A stretch of DNA of 64,000 bases from Prorocentrum cordatum. Lineage: Eukaryota; Sar; Dinophyceae; Prorocentrales; Prorocentraceae. Shown one piece after another: positions 19,575 to 30,405 of this stretch. Position 1 is the stretch's first letter. The number at the start of each line of letters is the position of its first letter. The stretch is taken from assembly GCA_963575745.1 (NCBI GenBank), contig CAUYUJ010021679.1, positions 67,501-131,500 on the forward strand. Reading direction: 5' to 3'. A program made the position numbers and the translations under genes. The notes under the pieces were generated by a model. The model saw only the letters and a program-made list of their open reading frames with translations. It was not told the DNA's origin and ran no database searches.

Positions 19575-20727
19575 GAAAGGGTCGGAACTCCAAGGACCCC
19601 GCATTAAAGAGTCAAGACATCGGATGTTCAGGATTAGCCAGGCGAGGTTAGGAATCGGTCTGTCGTCCATCGTTCGTCCGCCGCTGGCCGTCGTCGTCGT
19701 ACCTGTTTCCTGACCTCTGCAACTGGGCTCCTCTTGACTTCTGTAAGAAGCAAAAAGAAAGCAAAAACTGCATAAGCAAAAACATGTTCGGAGGTCCATT
19801 TGGGTTTTGTAGGTCGGCGCTGGATATCCTGGCGGCACCGCCCCTAGCGCGCTCCGTGCACCAGGCCGCGCGCTAGGGAGCGGGGTCCAGCGCCGACTCG
19901 AGAAATCCGCGCGGACCCCAAAGTGTATGCCGATGCAGCACGTTCCCGAATAGCGTTTCGCTGGATGGTTCTCATGGAAGGAAGGATTGACCTCAGAAGA
20001 GCCCCACGGGAGGGACGGGGAGCCCGAGACCGCATCCTTAGATCGCTTGGTCTGGCAGCCGTTTCGTCTGAGATTCCTCACGAATTATTCGGGAGTCGCA
20101 CTCTCGCCGCAGTGCTGGCTACACGTTTGGTCCGGCTGGCCACGATTCCTCGCAACAAAGAAGTCCAGGTGCATACGTCCGTGCCCTCCTCCCTGTCATT
20201 GGCCGACTTCTAATTCCTCGACCCACCCCTTCACCGTTGCTGCTATTGGGGATCTCGTTGGGCGAATGCCGCATTTTTTGCGTTCGCTCGGCGGTGTCGC
20301 GGGCGCCACGGATCCGTCGTCGACGTCGACATCGGTCGTCTTCGTCGACGTCGTCATCGCCAGCGTCTGGCGCAGTTGTCGGAGGAGGGCAATGTATGGG
20401 CAGGGGAGGAGGTCGGAGGAAATTGAGGAATAGGAAGAGGATGAGGGGGCAGGAGGATCGATGTCATCGCTGCCGTACCCAGCTCGTTTGAAACACGGCG
20501 TGCTTCAAGGGAAGCCCATGGCTGGAGTGCCACGGGCAAGCCGCCACGGGCGATGCTGTTTTCCGGGAAGGGTATCTCCTTGTTCCTCTCTTCCTGCCCT
20601 CCTCTCGGCGTTCTTTTTGTTTCGCTGGCGCCCCCTGGTCTCCGTTACCACATTCCCGCAGCAATGCTTGCACAGAGGGATTTGTAATTCTGGAATGAGG
20701 AACTGGGGGGGTTGTTGCTCTGGCCGC
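19575..20727. other. Gene-free stretch with one foldback copy
   Basis: 19805-19920 holds a TCCGCGCGGA-family foldback (GGTCGGCGCTGGA ... TCCAGCGCCGACTCGAGAAA). The rest, including a GTCGTC-rich bit at 20310-20370, has no convincing gene; frames over 20.4-20.7 kb are short and unbiased. Confidence 0.45.
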
Positions 20728-20899
20728 TATGTTGTCGCCGTCGCCGCCTCGTCACCGCCCGTCGTCTGGACCTGGTTGTCGGTGTGGTGGCTATGGTGTC
20801 GCCGTCGCCGCCCCGTCGCCGCCTCGTCACCGCCCGTCGTCTGGGCCTGGTTGTCGGTTTGGCGGCTATGTTGTCGCCGTCGCCGCCCCGTCGCCTCGC
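20728..20899. repeat. Tandem repeat of about 75-90 bp
   Basis: Two and a half copies of a GC-rich unit with marks TATGTTGTCGCCGTCGCCGCC, CACCGCCCGTCGTCTGG and CTGGTTGTCGGT. Also partly self-repeating (GTCGCC). Non-coding. Confidence 0.75.
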
Positions 20900-21121
20900 A
20901 CCACGTTGATTCTCCTTTCTAAGAAGAGAATAGACTCTACCCCCCCCCCCCGGCGTTATCGGTCCCCCTGTCGGGTATGTAAATCGTGTATGATTATGAC
21001 CACATGTCCATCCTAAATATGAATTTACACTATCCCAGGCAAACCGGTATCGGTCCCCCTGAGGTTCCCTTGTAAAGGACGATGCGCGGGGATATGTGTT
21101 GTTCTCACATAAGACTGTTTC
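20900..21121. other. Spacer with paired ATCGGTCCCCCTG motifs
   Basis: Poly-C run at 20941-20950. The motif TATCGGTCCCCCTG occurs at about 20957 and 21048, bracketing about 90 bp of AT-richer sequence that is related, in reverse, to about 23448-23510. Possibly a small dispersed element. Confidence 0.4.
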
Positions 21122-21560
21122 ACGAATCCTTTGCAAAAATGGGACGAAGTGCGCACGCGCGCGTCGTCGCGCGCGCATGCCGAAATCCTTCAAAACCTTC
21201 GGTCTCGGAAGGATTTCGCAATCGAGTTTCCAAAAAAACTACAAAAACACAGGGTTTCGCAACATTGATTTGCTGAAAAAGCTTACGCGTGAGCTCTTGC
21301 GAAATCTTGAGAAAACCATAGGTTTTTCAAGATTTTCACAAAATGCTACCAAACGGGCTTCGCGCGAGCGCATGTCGAAATCTGTCGAACGCCCTTGCGC
21401 GTGTGCCGTCGCGAGAATCCTCTGCCAAAAACGGGACGAAGTGCAGACGCGCGCGTCGTCGCGCGTGCATGCCGAAATCCTTCAAGACCCATCGGTTTCG
21501 GAAGGATTTCAAAATCGTGTCTCCTAAAAACTTACAACAACACAAGGTTTCGCAACACGG
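21122..21560. repeat. 292-bp tandem repeat with GC palindromes
   Basis: GGGACGAAGTGC occurs at 21141 and 21433 (spacing 292), followed each time by a CGCGCGTCGTCGCGCG palindrome and CATGCCGAAATCCTTCAA. Related single units, often with CGCGCGCGCCGTTGCGCGCG, are at 22590-22960, 27360-27415 and 27810-27960. Confidence 0.75.
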
Positions 21561-21594
21561 ATGTTCAACCAAAGCGTGCGCGCGCGCTCTTGCG

Positions 21595-22205
21595 TCGTCG
21601 TCGTCGTCGTCATCGCCGTCCTCCCTCCTCCCGCGTCGTCGTCGTCGTCGCCTACGTCTTTCCTCGTGTTCGTCGTCGTCGTCGTCCTCTTTGGCGTCGT
21701 GGTCGTTTCCGTCGTCGTTGTCGCCGTGGTCGTCCTTCCTCCTCCTCCCTCGTCGTCATCGTCGTCCGTCGTCGGTGTGGCGTCGTCGTCCCTCCTATTT
21801 CGTCGCCGTCGTTGTCGTCGTCGTCGTTGTCGTCGTCGTCGTCCCTCCTCCCTCGTCGTTGTCGTCGTCGGCGTCGCCGACCTTCCTCCTTCTTCGTCGT
21901 TCGCGTCGTCGCCGTCCTCCCTCCTCCCTCGTCGTTGTCGTCGTTGTCGCCGTCGTCGTCCTCCCTTCTCCCTCGTCGTCGTCTTCGTTGGCGACGTCGT
22001 CGTCGTCGTCGTCGCTGTCGTCGTCGGCGTCGTCGTCGTCGTCGGCGTCGTCGTCGTCATCGTCGTCGTCGTCGGCGTCGTCGTCGTCGGTGTCGTCGTC
22101 GTTGTCGTCGTCGAAGTCGTTGGAGACGTCGTCGGTGTCGTCGTAGTCGGTGTCGGCGGCGCCGTCGTCGTCGTTGTCGCTATCGTCGTCGGCGTCGGTG
22201 TCGTG
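21595..22205 (+). repeat. Long interrupted (GTC)n tract
   Basis: About 600 bp dominated by GTC/TCG/CGT steps with CCTCC interruptions and internal higher-order units (GTCCTCCCTCCTCCCTCGTC). It produces long Val, Ser, Arg, Thr or Asp frames on both strands that are not genes. Confidence 0.95.
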
Positions 22206-23702
22206 GCCAAGTGCCACGTGGTACCTACCGTCACGGTCTTGTCTTAAGAGGTCTTGCGACCAAGTTGCGGGCGGGAGGGTGGGATGTTTGCACGAGCAGT
22301 GGAGAGGACAGATTCAAGACGGTCAAAGTGGATTGCTCCACATAGACTGCACCACACATATTTTATTCTCGCACAAGAAACCAAGATCTACCCACCCCCC
22401 GGATCTATCCCATCCCATTGATATATGTCAGTTTATTTGCGAGTATGCCCCATCGTTCATTCTAATCGTGAGTGTACCATCCCGGCCAGACCCCGCATTG
22501 ACACCTCAACAAATCATCCCTGTCAGATAATGCGATGCGCGCGCTCTAATTCATCACAAACCAGGAGTGTTCAAAAAAACCTTGCGTAAAATTCCAAAGT
22601 TCACACGCGCGCGCCGTTGCGCGCGCATGCCAGAATTCGTGGAAAATTTCAGGCGCAGTAGCGATGTCAAGATCTAGATTCCCCAACACGTACGTACTGA
22701 AACAATGGCGTTGCAACATGGTTTCTGAAATTCGAAAAATGCCCCCGCGTTCTTACGAACTCTTATGAAAGCAATAGGTTCATCAACAGATTCCCCAAAA
22801 GCGACCAGGCAGGCCTCTCTCGCGCGCATGTCGAGATCCTTCGAGCGCCTCTGCGCCCTTGTTGGGGGGCACAACTCTTGACAAATTGTTCCATGCGCGC
22901 CACTCGCGCGCGTCGACCGCGCGCGCATGTCGAAATCCTTCCAAAACCTTTACCACCGACACGTGGACACCATCATCGTCATCGGCGTGATCAGCACTGG
23001 CGCTGTCATTGGCGTCGCCGTCGTCTTCGTCATCATCGTCACGATCATCGCTACCATCACCATCGCTTCCACCGTTGTCGACATCACCATGATTCTGCGG
23101 CCGCACGAATCACCGACTCGCATTCAAGTGCCCATACCCCAGCGCGGCCTGCGAGACGGGCTGGGAAGTCCCCAGCGGCCAACGCCACCGCGGCCGCGTC
23201 GGTCGCGCCCGACTAGCTGGCCGCCCTGCGCGCGAGCATGTGCCCGCCAGCGCGGCCGCAGAGATGCGCCAGCCAGCGCCAAGCACCCATCGCAATCGCC
23301 GCCACATGAATTTCGCAAACCACGTTGCGGGTGGGCTGATGGGCTGATTGCGGGAGCAGTGGATCTAACATTTTCTAGGTCTTCAAACTGATTTTGCCTT
23401 TCGAACAAAGGTACTCAGATTTACAACCCCCCTTTCATCGCTTCCACGTGGGATAGTGCAAGTTGTATATGATTCTGCCCCGTCTTGAATTTTGAGTATG
23501 AGTTCGTACCATCCAAGGGGGGCCCTTCATCCCCCCTCACCCTTGTCAAAAATATGCAGCCCCCCGCAGATGCGGACAAGAGTGAGAGGGCGGTGGGGAC
23601 ATCGGCATTCTGCCAGACTCTGGAGAAGCCCGCCGCAGGCGACAACATTTCACAAACTATACAACGAGCCCGCCGCAGGCGCCGATCTTTCTTCGAACCG
23701 AC
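22206..23702. other. Mixed spacer with dispersed repeats
   Basis: 22590-22960 carries units related to the 292-bp repeat. 22970-23095 is a CATCATCGTC-type degenerate tract. 23100-23300 is GC-rich without a convincing frame. 23430-23520 resembles 22380-22520 (shared TATATG...GTATG...GTACCATCC pattern). No gene is recognised. Confidence 0.4.
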
Positions 23703-23960
23703 GTGGATTGGTCGCGGGTGAGTCGCGGGGTGGGTCGCGGGTGCGTCGCAAGTGGGTCGCGGGTGGGTCGCGAATGACTCGCGGGGTCGGTCGCGGGCGG
23801 GTCGCGGGGTTGGTCCCGGGTGGGTCGCGGGTGGGTCGCAGGTGGGTCGCGGGGTGGGTCGCGGGTGGGCCGCGGGTTGAGTCGCAGGTGAGTCGCGGGG
23901 TGGGTCGCGGGGTGGCTCGCGGGGTGGCTCGCGGGGTGGGTCGCGGGTGTGTCGCGGGGG
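23703..23960. repeat. GGGTGGGTCGC minisatellite
   Basis: About 22 copies of a 10-12 bp unit GGGT(G/A)GGTCGC with small variants. GC-skewed: G on the + strand. Confidence 0.9.
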
Positions 23961-24245
23961 GGACGACAACAAACAACAACAGCAGCAGCAGCAGCAACAA
24001 CAACAACAATCATTTTAAGACGGTTCGCTCTTATCTGCTCGAGTGTCCGGCAACGCGTATTTCCCAAGCCCTCGATACCCGCCTCCTTCGTCATCGATAT
24101 TACCCCTTTTGGCGGGTATATATTTCTTCCCTGCAGGCCGGGCCCTGGCAAGCGGCGGGGCGGCCGCGGACCGTCGGCTTGGCCAGCGGCAGCGCTGATC
24201 GGCGGCAACCCGATCCCAAGAGGGACGGACAGAGGACCGACCACC

Positions 24246-24299
<54 letters not shown>

Positions 24300-24344
24300 G
24301 CGACGACGAGCGAAAGCGAGAGCGAGAGAGAGAGAGAGCGACAG
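23961..24344. other. Microsatellites and short unique segment
   Basis: AACAACAGCAGCAG run (23968-24012), a 220-bp unique stretch containing TTTTGGCGGGTATATATTT (about 24110), then a CGA/ACG tract (24241-24310) and a GAGA run (24318-24340). No gene. Confidence 0.6.
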
Positions 24345-25146
24345 CAGGGCCACGATGGGCACGAAGTAGGCCACGAAGGGCGACAGCGGGGACACGAAGG
24401 GAATGCGTATGGGGCCACGAAGATCGCGAACGAGCAGGGGCCACGAAGGGCAGATACTGCGGGGCCACAGAAGGCAACGACGGGGCCACCTAGGGTAGCA
24501 ACTGGACCACGTAGGACAGCGAGGGTGCCACAAAGGGCGACAGTGGGGCCACGAAGGGCATGCACATGGGGCCACGACGGGCGCGGACGAGCGGGGGCCA
24601 CGAAAGGCATACGTATATTGGGCCGCGGAGGGCAAGGACGGGGCCACTGACGGCAGCAACGGGGCCACGAAGGGCAGCGAGGGGGCCACGAAGGGCGACC
24701 TGCGGGGCCATGAAGGGCATGCATATGGGGCCACGACGGGCTGCAACGGGGCCACGAAGAGCAGCAAGGGGGCCACGAAGGGCTGCAACGGGGCCACGAA
24801 GGGCAGCGAGGCGGCCACGAAGGGCTGCAACGGGGCCACGAAACAAAGCGATGGCGCAACGAAGGGCTGCAACGTGGCCACGAAGGGCAGCGAGGGGGCC
24901 ACGAAGGGCTGCAACGGGGCCACGAAGGGCAGCGAGGAGGCCACGAAGGGCTGCAACGGGGACACGAAACAAAGCGATGGCGCAACGAAGGGCTGCAACG
25001 GTGCCACGAAGGGCAGCGAGGGGGCCACGAAGGGCTGCAACGGGGCCACGAAACAAAGCGAGGGGGCCACGAAGGGCTGCAACGTGGCCACGAAACAAAG
25101 CGATGGGGCCACGAAGGGCTGCAACGGGGCCACGAAGGGCAGCGAG
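24345..25146. repeat. 21-bp minisatellite GGGGCCACGAAGGGCTGCAAC
   Basis: About 38 copies; the first third is degenerate, the last two thirds regular, alternating GGCAGCGAG and GGCTGCAAC variants and an AACAAAGCGATGG variant. Because 21 is a multiple of 3, all frames stay open (for example repeated ATKGCNG or FVAPLQP), which looks like a protein but has no start, codon bias or splice context. Confidence 0.9.
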
Positions 25147-25621
25147 ATCCCGATTCCTAAGTCATCTGTGAGGGAGTCTTAAGCGTGAGCGTGACTCCTG
25201 GGTGCCTGGGTGTCGGGAGCGCGGCGCTTGAGCAAATTGCGGGAAAATCTAAGCTATTCTTGAGTAAATTGCAAGCAACTGTCCAGCGAGAGCGCGACTC
25301 CAGAGCGCCGAGGGAGCGATTCCTGCATTAATTGTGAGGAAGTCCCAAACGAGAGCGCGATTCCGGAAACAAATGCGAGGAAGTCTCAGGCTGGAGCGGG
25401 GGTCCTGGCTAAATTGTGAGGAAGTCTCAGGCGGGAGCCGTTGTTGTTGTTGTAACCCGGGTGGCGAACAACGCAGTTGTTGAGGAGGAAGATTTTCCCT
25501 GATAGCAAACAGGGTGCGAGCAGGGTGCGAGCGCCGGGAGGGGCACTTCAATTAAATTATCCTGGCGGAGGACCCAACCAGATGCAGTTGCGAGTACCGC
25601 AATTGTGAGTATCTTCTTCGA
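25147..25621. repeat. Degenerate GAGGAAGTCTCAGGCGAGAG tandem
   Basis: Five or six loose copies, 55-60 bp apart, of a unit with AAATTGTGAGGAAGTC and CGAGAGCGCGATTCC. Similar units recur at about 35085-35190 and 35500-35660. Contains a GTTGTT run at 25440. Confidence 0.6.
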
Positions 25622-26890
25622 TGGCGTTCCCTATGGGGCCAAGAACCGTATGAGTGGTGTGCCGAAATCTGTGCGGCGGGCGCATGGGAGCGCAGCCACT
25701 GGGGCCTTCGCTGGAGCTCCCTATGGGGCCACGAAACGTGTGAGGGGTGTGCCGAAATGGGTGCGGTGGGCGCATGGGAGCGCAGCCACTGGGGCCTTCG
25801 CTGGAGCTCCCCATGGGACCACGAAACGTGTGATGGGTGTGCCGAAATGGGTGCGGTGGGCGCATGGGAGCGCAGCCACTGGGGCCTTCGCTGGAGCTCC
25901 CTATGGGGCCACGAAACGTGTGAGGGGTGTGCAGAAATGGGTGCGGTGGGCGCATGGGAGCGCAGCCACTGGGGCCTTCGGTGGAGCTCCCTATGGGGCC
26001 ACGAAACGTGTGAGGGGTGTGCCGAAATCTGTGCGGTGGGCGCATGGGAGCGCAGCCACTGGGGCCTTCGCTGGAGCTCCCTATGGGGCCACGAAACGTG
26101 TGAGGGGTGTGCCGAAATGGGTGCGGTGGGCGCATGGGAGCGCAGCCACTGGGGCCTTCGCTGGAGCTCCCTATGGGGCCACGAAACGTGTGAGGGGTGT
26201 GCCGAAATGGGGTGGGCGCATGGGAGCGCAGCCACTGGGGCCTTCGCTGGAGCTCCCTATGGGGCCACGAAACGTGTGAGGGGTGTGCCGAAATGGGTGC
26301 GGTGGGCGCATGGGAGCGCAGCCACTGGGGCCTTCGCTGGAGCTCCCCATGGGACCACGAAACGTGTGATGGGTGTGCCGAAATGGGTGCGGCGGGCGCA
26401 TGGGAGCGCAGCCACTGGGGCCTTCGCTGGATGGGGCCACGAAACGTGTGAGGGGTGTGCCGAAATGTGTGCGGTGGGCGCATGGGAGCGCAGCCACTGG
26501 GGCCTTCGGTGGAGCTCCCTATGGGGCCACGAACGTGTGAGGGGTGTGCCGAAATCTGTGCGGTGGGCGCATGGGAGCGCAGCCACTGGGGCCTTCGCTG
26601 GAGCTCCCTATGGGGCCACGAAACGTGTGAGGGGTGTGCCGAAATGGGTGCGGTGGGCGCATGGGAGCGCAGCCACTGGGGCCTTCGCTGGAGCTCCCTA
26701 TGGGGCCACGAAACGTGTGAGGGGTGTGCCGAAATGGGCGCGGTGGGCGCATGGGAGCGCAGCCACTGGGGCCTTCGCTGGACGCTCCCTATGGGGCCTT
26801 CGCTGGAGCGAAACGTGTGAGGGGTGTGCCGAAATCTGCGCGGTGGGCGCATGGGAGCGCAGCCACTGGGGCCTTCGCTGGAGCTCCCTA
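25622..26890. repeat. 90-bp satellite
   Basis: About 14 copies of a 90-bp unit (CGCATGGGAGCGCAGCCACT at 25681, 25771, 25861, 25951, 26041, 26131 ...), identity very high. A few units are shortened (about 26205, 26430, 26780) or have 1-bp losses. The unit is 30 codons, so every frame can stay open (repeating ERSHWGLRWSS on +, HPFRHTPHTFRGP on -). No signal, start or bias marks any frame as real. Confidence 0.95.
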
Positions 26891-26905
26891 TGATCGTCAT
26901 GATGG

Positions 26906-26974
<69 letters not shown>

Positions 26975-26981
26975 CGATGAC

Positions 26982-27068
<87 letters not shown>
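26891..27068. repeat. (ATG)n microsatellite
   Basis: About 58 ATG/GAT steps with two GACGATGAC interruptions, directly joined to the 90-bp satellite. Gives poly-Asp, poly-Met, poly-Ile and poly-Ser frames. Confidence 0.98.
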
Positions 27069-27069
<1 letters not shown>

Positions 27070-28327
27070 GCAGGATGGAGGGGGCAGCGGGAGGAGGAGT
27101 GAACGCGGGGCGCTGTCTCTTCAAAACGAGGACCCAACACCACAGGATGGTTGGGAAAAACAATGTGCACCGGAAGGGGGTGAGGGGGTGATCAACAATA
27201 CTTATTCTTCAGTCGTGAGAGTTCAGCGTTAACGCAACAAGCAGAATCTTCACCACGGTTTCTCACTTCAGCCACGCACCCAGGAACAATGACCGTTCGG
27301 CCCCCACACTCTGAGAATGCGCACGTACTCGTTTTCAAAAATCATCATTCGCCAAGAACCCGTTGCAAAAATGAACATATTCCACGCGCGCGCCGTCGCG
27401 CGCATGCCGTTGTTTCTATGTGTATATATATATATATATATTGCTTTTCTATAAAATATGATATGATGTATTATATTTGAATCGAATACAGTACAATGTA
27501 GTTTTATAGAAGAACAGATTACACATGTGTAAAGGAGTTCAAGGTCGAGGTTCCCGGCGACATTACAAAAAAAGAAAAGTAGACGTGCAGCGGCCAACAA
27601 AAATAAGAAGGAGATTCAAGTCAAAGTGAATTGAAGCACAATCAGATTGGTATTAATTAGCGGCCACTGGATCACCGACACGACGGCGTTAAGCAGTGAA
27701 GACGCACACACACACACACACACACACATACAAACTCGCGCCTTCCTGCGAATATCATGAAGACCATAGGTTGTTCATCATTGTTTTCAAATGCGACCGA
27801 GTGGGCCTCCCGAGCGCGCATGTCGAAATCCTTCGAACGCACTTGCGCGCATGCTTAAAACCACGCGGGCCACTCGCGCCCGTCGGCCGCACGCGCACGT
27901 CGAAATCTGTCCCAAACTTCCACAACCGACATGTGGACACCATCATCCTCAATTTCACTCACAAGCTGCGCGACGATCGGGCGAGGTCAGCATGCCGCCC
28001 GCGCTGGAACGCCACTCCCGACCCAAGGTCGCACAGAATTGGGGCGAGGGCAGCCATTCGCCCACTCGCGCGGGCCCCCCAGACCAGGCAACTGATGGAT
28101 ATGCGCCGCGCCGAGGCGGGAACGCCGCTCTCGGGCGAAGTCGGCGAGGCGTCGAAGCGAGAGCGACATGCTCGCCCGCCCCCGCGTCGACGAAGTGGCG
28201 TGCGAAACATGGGCGCCGCGCCCGAGCGAGAGCGACACTGCGGCCTTCCGTGCGGGATGTGCGCCCCGTCCCGTTCCCGCCACGCACTCTGCAGCATGGA
28301 CCGCACAATGTCCATGCTGAGACGACG
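27069..28327. other. Gene-free stretch
   Basis: Includes units of the GC-palindrome repeat (27360-27415, 27810-27960), a TA run (27422-27440), an AC run (27707-27728) and a GC-rich block (27960-28320) with repeated CGAGCGAGAGCGACA-like steps. No exon-like codon bias is seen. Confidence 0.5.
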
Positions 28328-28563
28328 AGCATCCTCCTCCTCCTCCTCCCCCTCCTCCTCCTCCTCCCTCCTCCTCTCCTCCTCCTCCTCCTCCTCCTCC
28401 TCCTCCTCCCTCCTCCTCTCCTCCTCCTCCTCCTCCTCCTCCTCCTCCTCCTCCTCCTCTCCATCGTCCTCCTCTTTTCCTCCTCTTCCTCCTCCTTCTC
28501 CTCCTCCTCCTGCTCATCCTCACCCTCCTCCTCTTCTCCTCCTCCTCTTCTCCTCCTCCTCCT
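28328..28563. repeat. (TCC)n microsatellite
   Basis: Almost pure pyrimidine, mainly TCC, about 235 bp. Confidence 0.97.
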
Positions 28564-29040
28564 TGATTGTGTACTGTTTTGGACAAGCAGGCTGGGACCA
28601 CTAGGACTGGACTGCTGTCGGCTGGCCAGGTGGCAGAGTGGGGGCATATACTGATAAGGAATGGGGGCAGGGTAGGCAGGGCAAATTAGCGCAGCGTAGA
28701 GTGGATCAGAGTAGACTAGAGCAGGGTAAGAGGTAGATGAGAGTCGGGTAGAGTAAAGTAGGGTAAAAGGTAGATGAAGGTTGGGTAGAGTAAAGTAGAG
28801 TAGAGCGGAGTAGAGTCCACCCCAGTCAAGTCCAGTCTATTCCGGTCCAGCCTACATCGGTCCACTCCAGTCCGCTACGGTGCAGTCTTCAGACCTATCT
28901 GGAGACTGCGCTGGCGGACATGTGTTATCTAGTTTCGTGTGAGCTTGGAAGGTAGGTATGCAACTGTTCAGCTGAGGAGGAGGAGGAGGAGGAGGAGGAG
29001 GAGGAGGAGGAAGAGGGGGAGGAGGAGGACTCGGGGGTGG
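28564..29040. repeat. GTAGA/GTAAA repeats and GGA tract
   Basis: 28690-28820 holds degenerate 5-bp steps (AGAGTAAAGTAG), turning at about 28820-28880 into the complement-like GTCCAGTC steps, so it can fold back. 28976-29011 is a GGA run, followed by poly-G. Confidence 0.65.
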
Positions 29041-29195
29041 GGGGGGGGCTGGGGGACTTGAAAGCGCTGCGTGCACTCAGCTGGGCCCCAACATCGGCGC
29101 ACACGCCCTTCCGGCCGAGGCCAGCACGGCGCAGACACCCGCCTGGGGGGCGGGCCCCCAGCGAGATTCCGAGGTGTTTCCGCGCGCCGCGTGCG
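29041..29195 (+). other. Possible upstream exon
   Basis: GC-rich island; one + frame reads TQLGPNIGAHALPAEASTAQ with G/C-rich third positions and could belong to the exon chain that follows. Borders cannot be set. Confidence 0.2.
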
Positions 29196-29490
29196 CCCCT
29201 CCTCCTCCTCCTCCTCCTCCTCCTCCGCCTCCTCCTCCTCCTTCCTCCTCCTCCTCCCTCCTCCTCCTCCTCCTCCTCCTCCCTACTCCTCCTACTCCTC
29301 CTCCTCTCCTCCTGCTCCTCCCCCTCCTTCTCCTACTCCTCCTCCTCCTCCTCCTCCTCCTCTCCTCCTCCTCCTCCTCCTCCCTCCTCCTCCCTCCTCT
29401 CCTCCTCCCTCCTCTCCTCCTCCTCCTCCTCCTCCTCCTCCTCCTCCTCCTCCTCCTCCTCCTCCTCCTCCTCCTCCTCCTCCTCCCCTT
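29196..29490 (+). repeat. (TCC)n microsatellite serving as polypyrimidine tract
   Basis: Nearly pure TCC for about 290 bp. It ends directly before CTTCTCCGGAG and the candidate exon at 29499, so it may act as the intron 3' pyrimidine tract. That role is inferred. Confidence 0.9.
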
Positions 29491-29498
29491 CTCCGGAG

Positions 29499-29664
29499 GA
29501 CTTCAAGCACAGCACCGGCAAGGACACTGCCACGCTGCACTACAAGGTACACGGCGCCGAGTGGGCGGCGGCCCTGGTCGAGCGAGACCACGCTTCCTGG
29601 CGCCGCCTCGTGGCGGAAGCGAACGCCAACGGCACGGCGAGGGGTCATTGGATCCGGCCCGCAG
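29499..29664 (+). CDS. Candidate internal exon, unknown protein
   Basis: Island with strong G/C third-position bias between repeat tracts. It reads DFKHSTGKDTATLHYKVHG and EWAAALVERDHASWRRLVAE, ending GHWIRPA plus one base. Acceptor CCGGAG at 29497-29498. The donor side shows CCCGCAG|GACGTC and the next acceptor CCTGCAG|GGCCCG, a direct repeat across the intron ends as often seen in dinoflagellate introns, with a non-canonical GA 5' end. The spliced frame is open. Family not recognised. Confidence 0.35.
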
Positions 29665-30004
29665 GACGTCGTCGTCGTCGTCGTCGCAGGAACGGGGAAG
29701 TGTTCGTAGGCTCTCGGGAGTTCCAAGGAGGTCTGGATGGTCAAGGGGGCCCAAGAGGCTGAGGAGATGTCTGTGGGGGAGGGGGGAGAGTTCTCGCAAG
29801 GTCTCGGGGTGTACGAGGGGGTTCCGCGTGGCTCCAGCGGAGTCAAAGAGGGGGCGGGGGCTTGCGGGGAGGAGGAGGAGGAGGAGGAGGAGGAGGAGGA
29901 GAAGGAGAAGAAGAAGAGGATCGCAGGAGCAGGAGGAGGATCAGAAGAGGAGGAGGGTGAGAGGAGGAGCTGGAGGAGCAGGACGAGGAGGATCCAGCCT
30001 GCAG
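29665..30004 (+). other. Putative repeat-filled intron (GA-AG)
   Basis: Holds a GTC run, a unique GGAGTT-rich bit and a GGA tract (29868-29905), and ends GAGGATCCAGCCTGCAG. Its two borders share CCYGCAGG. Reading through instead gives an arginine/glutamate-rich low-complexity frame. Confidence 0.3.
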
Positions 30005-30066
30005 GGCCCGCGGAGACGCATTGGAGCAAGCAGTTCGCCAAGCTGCTCTCGGCCCGCGTCCCCAAG
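30005..30066 (+). CDS. Candidate internal exon, unknown protein
   Basis: Continues the frame of the 29499 exon: GPAETHWSKQFAKLLSARVP then K, followed by the canonical donor GTGAGC at 30067. A possible next exon begins after TCTCTCGCCGCCCAG at 30769 in the same phase (VAGVVNRTASQGVF; donor-like GTGACG at 30816), and another exon-like piece reads ATRDFNLVAARAVRSPAG at about 31172-31230. The chain makes a + strand gene plausible, but none of the pieces is recognised. Confidence 0.35.
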
Positions 30067-30207
30067 GTGAGCGGCGTGGACAAAAGCGGGGGCTGGCCGC
30101 GCGGAGGCCCTGGGCGGCGCGAGAGCGCCTCTCCCCTCCACGGAGCGGCCTGCGTGAGGCCCTCGCGCCCCCGCTCGCGTGAGGCCCCCGCTCCCGGATC
30201 TCTGGCG

Positions 30208-30405
30208 ATACGGTCGTGAATTTGTGGACAGCGTGGCGCCCCGCCAGTGCTTGCCCTCCGCCCCTCGATGCCGCACGCTGGCCACTTCACGGTCCCGAGG
30301 GGTCGGCGTCCCGAGCGGAGCGACACCATCCGCTTGCAAGGCACAGCGCGTCGCTGGGGCCGCAGCTGGGACACGCCAGGCAAAAGCTCCTGACCGTGCG
30401 TGCTG
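30208..30405. mobile_element. CGGTCGG foldback family, copy 1
   Basis: Arms ACGGTCGTGAATTTGTGGAC and (complement of the right arm) GCACGGTCAGGAGCTTTTGC. The interior contains TTCACGGTCCCGAGG and GAGCGGAGCGACAC. Shared with copies near 49770-49975, 50785-51003 and 53425-53725. Lies in the putative intron 30067-30768. Confidence 0.55.

Noticed and set aside
23492-25171. Frames over the GGGTGGGTCGC and 21-bp minisatellites
   Set aside because: Unit lengths divisible by three or lacking stop triplets keep frames open without coding bias.
25557-27170. 537-codon - strand frame
   Set aside because: It is the 90-bp satellite plus the ATG tract read in an always-open frame; poly-Ile in the middle.
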